Assembly: GCF_003987185.1 (NCBI RefSeq)
Contig: NZ_PIPS01000003.1
Coordinates: 62,001 to 126,000, forward strand
Direction of reading: 5' to 3'
Length of the DNA stretch: 64,000 nucleotides
Source: Idiomarina aquatica
Lineage (GTDB): Bacteria > Pseudomonadota > Gammaproteobacteria > Enterobacterales > Alteromonadaceae
The translations under genes were made by a program, and so were the position numbers. How positions within the stretch are numbered: the first letter of the stretch is position 1; every line of letters starts with the position of its first letter. The notes beneath the pieces are model-generated. The model was given only the letters and a program-made list of their open reading frames with translations, did not search any database and was not told where the DNA came from. This document shows positions 58,351 to 64,000 of this stretch, one piece after another.

Positions 58351-59274
58351 CTATTTACTCGCGGTGGCTTTTTTTAACGTATTTAATGCATTGTAAATAT
58401 GTTGCTTTAGCACGGGAACGCGTATTGGTTTAGAAATAAAGTCGGTAGCCCCTGCATCAAAAGCTTGAGCCATAGACTCAAGCTCTTCACTGCCGGTCAG
58501 CATTAAAATAGGCTGCTCGGCATGAGCCTCCCGTAACTGTTTGGTTGCACTAACTCCGTCCATGATGGGCATCATCATATCCATCAAAATAATATCGGGC
58601 TGGAACCGCTCATAAAGCGCAACGGCCTCCACGCCATTACGAGCTTGCTCGGTATCATAGCCTGCCTTTCGTAAGCTGCGGGTAAGAATGGTGCGTGTTT
58701 CGAGGTTGTCATCGACAATCAGGATCTTCTGTTTACGATCGGCTGTCGCTGTTTGTTTCTTTTTTTCGACCGAGACAAACTCAACACTTGCGACTCCCGT
58801 CGTTGGATCAAAGTCGACCTTTCGGTACCCCTCTTCACCAACGTCGGCTTCCATAATGGTGACACCCTCTGCCAACAACTGCGAGAAGGCTTGTGCCGCA
58901 TTGACTTCGCCGATATTAGCTGCTGAGAACTGTGATTCCATCGCAGACTCAAGGCGAGCGGATTCAAGCATATTTCCACCGCCGAAAATACGTGCTTTAA
59001 ATTCTCTCAGCGGGACATTGCGCTCTTCAGTTAACCGCTTAAATAGAGCAACGCAATCGTCGCCATAGCGGGCGTCCAGCTTTCTGTCCGGTGAATTATC
59101 GGGATTGGATGGCAGGGCGAAATGACACATGCCACTCAATTGATGTTTGGGGTGCCACAAGGTAATCGCAATACAGGAACCTAATAGGGTATGTAAGGGC
59201 TTAGAGCCGCCACCAAAAACCAGCTCGCCTATATTTAGGACGATACGGTTAGCTGTGGATTTTATTAATGTCAT
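58351..59274 (-). CDS. cheD: CheD chemoreceptor deamidase fused to a response-regulator domain
   Basis: 307 residues. N-terminal CheD domain (about 1-165) with the catalytic Cys in [13 protein letters not shown] and the catalytic His in GMCHFALP, so Gln deamidation of receptors is plausible. After a linker, a full REC domain (about 183-300) with IVDDN, phospho-acceptor Asp in [12 protein letters not shown] and Lys in ISKP. CheD is normally a stand-alone protein of about 160 residues; the fusion would put receptor deamidation under control of phosphorylation, probably by CheA or the hybrid kinase. Start overlaps the cheB stop (ATGA). Confidence 0.88.
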   Translation of the reverse strand: MTLIKSTANRIVLNIGELVFGGGSKPLHTLLGSCIAITLWHPKHQLSGMCHFALPSNPDNSPDRKLDARYGDDCVALFKRLTEERNVPLREFKARIFGGGNMLESARLESAMESQFSAANIGEVNAAQAFSQLLAEGVTIMEADVGEEGYRKVDFDPTTGVASVEFVSVEKKKQTATADRKQKILIVDDNLETRTILTRSLRKAGYDTEQARNGVEAVALYERFQPDIILMDMMMPIMDGVSATKQLREAHAEQPILMLTGSEELESMAQAFDAGATDFISKPIRVPVLKQHIYNALNTLKKATASK

Positions 59275-60338
59275 AATGCCGCCTTAATTATCGACTGAGC
59301 GATATGTTGCAAAGACGTTTGCTTGATGACCGCGCCACGCTCATGAGCTTCGCGCGGCATCCCGTAAACAACGCAGGTTTCCTCATCCTGACCGATGGTA
59401 AAAGCGCCCATGTTGCGCATTTCCAGTAACCCACTGGCACCGTCATCGCCCATGCCGGTCATAATGACGCCGATGGCGTTGGCTCCGGCATACTTGGCCG
59501 CCGATCGGAACAGAACGTCCACAGAAGGGCGGTGTCGACTCACTAGCGGACCGTCTTTGACTTCAACGTAATATTTCGCACCGCTGCGCTTAAGCAGGGT
59601 GTGGTAATTGCCTGGTGCGATGAGCGCGTGACCGGGAATGCAGGAATCGTTATTTTCCGCTTCCTTTACATTAATTTGGCACAGCCCATCCAGGCGCTGG
59701 GCAAAACTTTTGGTGAAGTTCTCCGGCATATGTTGTACCACCACGATAGGGGGGCAACTGCGGGGCATTGCTTGTAGCACCACACGAATCGCTTCTGTTC
59801 CCCCGGTTGATGCGCCGATGACAACGATTTTATCGGTGGTCTTAGCGAGCGCTTTCGTTGAGAAGTTGGCATCGATCACGGCATCAGCCGTTAGCTTTTT
59901 GGATGGATTGCCTAATGATTTAGAAAACAACATTTTCTTTACGCGGGCCTGCGAGGCGGCTTTTATCGCATCCAGAATTTGTGTTTTACTCTCCTCAAAA
60001 AAGGCACGGCTGGTGTTCTTCGGCTTAGTAATTATATCAACAGCACCGGACTCCAGTGCCTGCAGTTGGGTGGCGGTGCCGTGCTCAGTGAGCGTTGAGC
60101 AGATCACCACAGGAATGGGGTTTTGCGACATGATTTTGCGCAAAAAGGTAATGCCATCCATTTTTGGCATTTCGACATCCAGGGTAATCACATCCGGTTT
60201 TTGCTTTTTGATTTGCTCGACAGCGGAGTAGGGATCTGCCGCCGTACCTATGACTTGCATTTGCGGGGATGAATTAATGATCTCCGCAAGGCTTTGTCGA
60301 ACTAGGGCTGAATCGTCAACGATTAAAACTCTGATCAC
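59271..60338 (-). CDS. cheB: Chemotaxis response regulator methylesterase CheB
   Basis: 355 residues. REC domain (about 1-120; [12 protein letters not shown], phospho-Asp in [12 protein letters not shown]) and methylesterase domain with catalytic Ser in GASTGGTEA, His in VVQHMPENF and Asp in GMGDDGASG. It removes methyl groups from receptors. The GTG at 60338 is preferred because AGGTGAT lies 6 bases upstream; a GTG at 60347 would add three residues. It directly follows cheR. Confidence 0.94.
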   Translation of the reverse strand: MIRVLIVDDSALVRQSLAEIINSSPQMQVIGTAADPYSAVEQIKKQKPDVITLDVEMPKMDGITFLRKIMSQNPIPVVICSTLTEHGTATQLQALESGAVDIITKPKNTSRAFFEESKTQILDAIKAASQARVKKMLFSKSLGNPSKKLTADAVIDANFSTKALAKTTDKIVVIGASTGGTEAIRVVLQAMPRSCPPIVVVQHMPENFTKSFAQRLDGLCQINVKEAENNDSCIPGHALIAPGNYHTLLKRSGAKYYVEVKDGPLVSRHRPSVDVLFRSAAKYAGANAIGVIMTGMGDDGASGLLEMRNMGAFTIGQDEETCVVYGMPREAHERGAVIKQTSLQHIAQSIIKAAL

Positions 60339-60347
60339 AGATATCAC

Positions 60348-61184
60348 CTACTTCACTTGATAAACGGTCGGGATTAGCTGCTGAAAGTCGAGCCGGTTAT
60401 GTCCAATACTTTCAGCATGCCCGACAAACAACAAGCCGTTTGGGTTGAGCCGTTGGCGCAGGTTTGCAATGACCTTTTGGCGGTCTTCAGGACTAAAGTA
60501 AATCATCACATTTCGGCAAAAAATCACGTCAAATTTAGACAACGCAGAGTAATCACCCTGGATTAAATTGAATTCATCAAACTGAATACTGTTGCGCAGT
60601 GGCTTTGACATTTTTACCAATGCTTTACTGGTGTCCTTGCTGCGCAGGAAATAACGCTTGCGTAATTCCAGCGGTACTGTGGCGATGCGTGACTCGGGAT
60701 AAACACCACGGCGAGCGGTTGCCAATACTGTGGGTGAGATATCCGTGGCCAGAATCCGAAATGAAAAGTCGCTGTATACCCTGGCCAGCTCACTCAGCTC
60801 CAACGCCAGAGTATAGGGTTCTTCACCGGTACTGGCTGCCGCGCACCATACATTAAGTGGCTTACGCTTAAGCAACAGCCGGTTTGCGCTGTTGCTGTAA
60901 AACTCGCTTAAAAACTCGAACTGTCTGGCTTCGCGGTAAAAATCCGTTTTGTTGGTTGTTAGCAAATCAATAACAATGCTTTGCTCGGTTTTGGCACCTT
61001 TATCGTCCGATAAAAAAAATTCTACGTAGTCGTCAAAATTATTAAAATCCAGGCTGACTACGCGTTTGCGCAAGCGCGATTCAATAAGGTTTTTCTTATG
61101 GGCCGGGAGTTGAATCCCGGCCATTTCTCCCACAAATGCCGACAGGCGCTTGTGAGCCTTGGGAGTGAGCTGAATACTGCTCAT
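60348..61184 (-). CDS. cheR: Chemotaxis methyltransferase CheR
   Basis: 278 residues. SAM-dependent methylation of receptor glutamates. N-terminal helical domain, then the methyltransferase fold with NVWCAAASTGEEPYTLAL (SAM site), ILATDISPTVL and VIFCRNVMIYFSPEDRQ. The start overlaps the cheW stop (ATGA). Confidence 0.94.
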   Translation of the reverse strand: MSSIQLTPKAHKRLSAFVGEMAGIQLPAHKKNLIESRLRKRVVSLDFNNFDDYVEFFLSDDKGAKTEQSIVIDLLTTNKTDFYREARQFEFLSEFYSNSANRLLLKRKPLNVWCAAASTGEEPYTLALELSELARVYSDFSFRILATDISPTVLATARRGVYPESRIATVPLELRKRYFLRSKDTSKALVKMSKPLRNSIQFDEFNLIQGDYSALSKFDVIFCRNVMIYFSPEDRQKVIANLRQRLNPNGLLFVGHAESIGHNRLDFQQLIPTVYQVK

Positions 61185-61714
61185 TCGTCATGGGTCTCAC
61201 TGCTGTTCACTTCTGCATCTGTCAGCTCGCCTACAACTGACTGCAATTCGTCAGCGGAAAATATTTTGGCAAGACGTAGCAAAATGACGAACTCTTCCTC
61301 AATTTTTGCCATGCCAAAAATGTAGGCACTATTGATTTTATTACCGATGCGCGGGGGTGGGTTGATTTCCGACATGGGTACTTCCAACACTTCCTTGACC
61401 GCATCGGCAAGAATGCCTAACGGTGTTTCTTCACCGTCGATGGTTACTTGAACAATGATCACACAGGTGTCAACGGTTCGTGGTTTTTTGCCGAGTTCAA
61501 ACTGTTCGCGTAAATCCACAATCGGAATGACTTTGCCACGCAGATTAATCACTCCGAGCATAAAGGGCGGAGTTTTAGGTACCTTAGTGGCGCCTTTAAA
61601 CTCCAGTACTTCCTGAATGCCGCTGATCTCAATCGCAAAGAGTTCATCATCAAGCACGAAGGTCAGTATCTTTAGCGAGTCAACTGTGATCTCGTTTTCG
61701 TCTGGATTTGTCAT
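61181..61714 (-). CDS. cheW: Chemotaxis coupling protein CheW
   Basis: 177 residues. Two SH3-like subdomains couple receptors and CheA; conserved stretches FAIEISGIQEVLE, MLGVINLRGKVIPIVDLR and VSEINPPPRIG-like EINPPPRIG. Starts 18 bases downstream of the mcp gene. Confidence 0.92.
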   Translation of the reverse strand: MTNPDENEITVDSLKILTFVLDDELFAIEISGIQEVLEFKGATKVPKTPPFMLGVINLRGKVIPIVDLREQFELGKKPRTVDTCVIIVQVTIDGEETPLGILADAVKEVLEVPMSEINPPPRIGNKINSAYIFGMAKIEEEFVILLRLAKIFSADELQSVVGELTDAEVNSSETHDE

Positions 61715-61732
61715 GTTTACAAAACCCTCTAC

Positions 61733-63427
61733 TTAATAGCGTACGAAATCGTCGTCATCGTCTAAATCAATGTCTACGCCCTGGCCTTGTTTCGGTGACG
61801 CTTTCGTTGCCGGCTTTGCTGGCGCAGCTCGCTCACTTTTTTGGCTGGGTTTCGCCGTTTGCGGTTTGCCAACGGGCTTTTTCTTTAGCAGACCTTTTGA
61901 TGATGAACTTGGCTGGTCATTGACATCAAAGAAACCGACCACACTGTAGAGTGTTTCAGCCTGTGCGGAGAGTTCCTCGGAGCTTGCCGCCATTTCTTCA
62001 GCCGATGCCGCACTTTGCTGCACCACTTGGTCTAGCTGTTGCAATGCTTTGTTAATTTCAGCAGCGCCTTTATCCTGCTCCAGTGCGGCGGCACTGATTT
62101 CCTGCACGAGGCTGGAGGTTTTCATGATGCTCGGCAGTAATACTTCCAGCATTTCACCGGCGCGTTCGGACTTTTCTAGACTACCGCTGGAGTATTCAAC
62201 GATTTCACCGGCTGCTAATTGACTGCGTTCAGCCAACTTGCGAACTTCGGCGGCAACCACGGTAAAGCCTTTACCGTGTTCACCGGCACGAGCGGCTTCG
62301 ATGGCAGCGTTAAGCGCCAATAAGTTGGTTTGGCGAGCAATTTCTTCGATGATGCCAATCTTTTCCGCAATCGCTTTCATGGCGACCAGCGATTCATTCA
62401 CGGCACTGCCGGTCTCGCGGGCGTTATTGGCGGCTTCTTGCGCCATTTGTTCCGTTTGACGGGCATTGTCAGCGGTTTGTGAGATATTTGCGGTCATTTC
62501 TTCCATCGCGGATGAAATTTCTTCCAGCGAAGCGGCCTGTTCGGTCGCACCTTCTGCGATTTGCTGACCGGTATCACTCATCTCGACACTGCCGGAGGCG
62601 ACGTTGCCCGATGACTCTTTAATCTCCGACACGATGTCGCGCAACTTACTGTTCATATTGCGCAGTACGCCATAAATGTCGTTGTCGCTGGCTTTTTCGT
62701 CAAACACCTGATTGAGGTTGCCCTTGCCAATCTCGGTGGCCATGCGGTTAACTTCGCTGACACGGCGGAAGATAATGAAAGCTGTGGAAAGTGCGATGAA
62801 CAGCGTAATAACGAACAGCAGTAGCATTTGATTACGTGCGGTGTCGTAATCGCGGGCGTTATTACCGAGCGTGGTCGCCATCTGGTTTTCGATGTTTTGG
62901 TTGATGCTACTGACGCGGGTCAGAACATCATTCAATAAAGGTTCCAGTTCTTCCTGAACAAATAGGTAGCCATCGCGCGCTTGGGCATCTAGTTGCTCAA
63001 TGGTTGCGCCAGTGTCGAGGGTTGCCGAGGTCTTATCGAACAATTGATTGGTGGTTTGTTCAACACCGTTAAAGCTGCGTTCCAGTTCAGCGATTTCCTC
63101 TTTGGAGGCATCGGTAACCAGCGCTGACAATGCCGTTAAACTTTTGTCAAACGATTGCTGTGCCTCCTGAATTTGCGAACGGAAGGCGTTTTTCGAGTCG
63201 GCGGTACGTGCATTCGTGAACCGCATTGACTGCCGGTCAACCTCGAGGATGGCTGCTCGAATTCTGGCTGAAAGAACACGTTTCTCGACAGGATCGGCCA
63301 CCAGACGATTTAAACGATCGTTGGCGCCATCGAGTGAGTTGAGGCCAATTAAGCTGGATATTGCCATTAAGGCGATAAGCAGAATAAAGCCCAGTAATAC
63401 AAGGGTTTTAAGTGTGATGCGTTTCAT
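61733..63427 (-). CDS. Methyl-accepting chemotaxis protein
   Basis: 564 residues. Membrane helix 1 at about 8-28, a helical-bundle sensor (four-helix type, about 30-195), membrane helix 2 at about 200-220, HAMP (about 220-275) and the signalling domain with the hairpin tip [21 protein letters not shown] near residue 370. A Lys/Pro/Ala-rich tail ends in an acidic run ([13 protein letters not shown]). There is no pentapeptide for CheR tethering. It is the cognate receptor of this operon. Confidence 0.93.
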   Translation of the reverse strand: MKRITLKTLVLLGFILLIALMAISSLIGLNSLDGANDRLNRLVADPVEKRVLSARIRAAILEVDRQSMRFTNARTADSKNAFRSQIQEAQQSFDKSLTALSALVTDASKEEIAELERSFNGVEQTTNQLFDKTSATLDTGATIEQLDAQARDGYLFVQEELEPLLNDVLTRVSSINQNIENQMATTLGNNARDYDTARNQMLLLFVITLFIALSTAFIIFRRVSEVNRMATEIGKGNLNQVFDEKASDNDIYGVLRNMNSKLRDIVSEIKESSGNVASGSVEMSDTGQQIAEGATEQAASLEEISSAMEEMTANISQTADNARQTEQMAQEAANNARETGSAVNESLVAMKAIAEKIGIIEEIARQTNLLALNAAIEAARAGEHGKGFTVVAAEVRKLAERSQLAAGEIVEYSSGSLEKSERAGEMLEVLLPSIMKTSSLVQEISAAALEQDKGAAEINKALQQLDQVVQQSAASAEEMAASSEELSAQAETLYSVVGFFDVNDQPSSSSKGLLKKKPVGKPQTAKPSQKSERAAPAKPATKASPKQGQGVDIDLDDDDDFVRY

Positions 63428-63454
63428 AACAAAGTTACCTTACAATGACAAAGT

Positions 63455-64000
63455 CTAAGATTGAATCGATTCAAGCAATTCGGATACGTCGAGCACCATT
63501 GCGATACTGCCGTCACCAAGAACCGTTGCCCCCATAACACCTGAAACACCGCGATAGAGCTGGCCCAGGCTTTTTATAACGGTCTGGAACTGACCCACCA
63601 CCTCATCAACGGTGATGGCGCCGGTCTCCTCGCCAACTTTTACTATTACACTTTGCTCAATGGCCGGAGCGGTGCCGGCCAAAGAGAACATCTTTCGAAG
63701 AGACACACAGGGCACCAATGCACCGCGGTGTTTTACCAACGTGGTGTCGCGCTCTACGCATTTTTCACTGGCATAAGTCTCGATGCATTCGTTGACGATA
63801 TTCAGTGGAATAACGAAGGACTCGCCAGCAACATTAACAAGCAGCCCATCGATGATGGCCAGTGTCATTGGCAATAAAATTTGTATTTCGGTACCAAGTC
63901 CAGCATCGCTCTTGATGTGAACCTTGCCCTGTAAAGAGTCAATCGACGTTCTCACAACATCCATGCCCACGCCGCGTCCTGAAACATCAGAGACTTTGTC
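63455..64000 (-). CDS. cheA: Chemotaxis histidine kinase CheA (partial, C-terminal part)
   Basis: The frame is open to the window edge; only the last 181 codons are present. Seen: end of the HATPase domain (DVSGRGVGMDVVRTSIDSL, G1/F-box region) and the C-terminal CheW-like regulatory domain (LPMTLAIIDGLLVNVAGESF, MVLDVSELLES). Upstream HPt, CheY-binding and dimerisation domains lie outside the window. It heads the operon visible here. Confidence 0.93.
   Translation of the reverse strand, partial: DKVSDVSGRGVGMDVVRTSIDSLQGKVHIKSDAGLGTEIQILLPMTLAIIDGLLVNVAGESFVIPLNIVNECIETYASEKCVERDTTLVKHRGALVPCVSLRKMFSLAGTAPAIEQSVIVKVGEETGAITVDEVVGQFQTVIKSLGQLYRGVSGVMGATVLGDGSIAMVLDVSELLESIQS

Overview
This 64 kb window looks like chromosomal DNA of a marine gammaproteobacterium of the Alteromonadales, most likely Idiomarinaceae or a close relative. 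The basis is the gene order (metK-tkt-epd-pgk-fba; queA-tgt; rpsU-dnaG-rpoD followed by tRNA-Ile2), a MetJ-type operator, a LacI-controlled starch/maltose locus with a TonB-dependent receptor, and protein sequences close to Alteromonadales homologues. The family-level assignment is inference; the class is well supported.

Layout. 1-6.7 kb: S-adenosylmethionine synthesis and central carbon genes (metK, tkt, epd, pgk, fba). 6.8-11.7 kb: a DUF481 outer-membrane protein, a methyl-accepting chemotaxis protein and a PhoU-like/Pit phosphate uptake pair. 11.8-13.8 kb: an ECF sigma factor, a membrane-anchored putative anti-sigma factor and a periplasmic coiled-coil protein in one overlapping operon. 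13.9-18.4 kb: queuosine tRNA modification genes (queA, tgt), a convergent membrane Ser/Thr kinase and a PilZ protein. 18.5-25.06 kb: the macromolecular-synthesis operon (rpsU, dnaG, rpoD), an amidohydrolase, a degenerate sensor kinase and tRNA-Ile2(CAU).

25.06-38.59 kb is a genomic island. The 3' 48 bases of tRNA-Ile2, including one flanking base, are repeated exactly at 38542-38589, which marks the two attachment sites. The island is a mosaic. It holds an AT-rich module (sce7726-type nuclease-like protein, Beta-family protein, ImmA/IrrE metallopeptidase, membrane coiled-coil protein), a more GC-balanced Gabija-type pair (OLD-family ATPase/TOPRIM nuclease plus UvrD-like helicase), fragments of two different integrases, IS110 and IS21 remnants, a decayed SF1 helicase, a 45-residue basic microprotein behind a run of hairpins, and a class II Fic protein behind paired 21-bp operator-like repeats. 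No intact integrase is present, so the island appears immobilised. The most interesting candidate for an undescribed system is the 25.2-28.2 kb four-gene module; the Gabija-like pair is a recognised anti-phage architecture.

38.7-53.6 kb: a TehB-like methyltransferase, then an alpha-glucan utilisation locus. A TonB-dependent receptor brings maltodextrin across the outer membrane, a lipoprotein amylase and a GH15 glucoamylase cut it, an SLC45-type MFS permease imports the products and a cytoplasmic GH13 alpha-glucosidase finishes degradation. A LacI-type regulator and palindromic operators in the 41.0-41.4 kb intergenic region probably control it. A membrane-bound XRE protein and a secreted S10 peptidase follow.

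53.7-64 kb: two cysteine-containing microproteins, a LysR regulator, and a minus-strand chemosensory operon (cheA partial, mcp, cheW, cheR, cheB, a CheD-REC fusion, a soluble hybrid histidine kinase with HPt, and an EAL-HDOD protein). Tight overlaps between most of the genes suggest a single signalling pathway whose output is not obviously flagellar.
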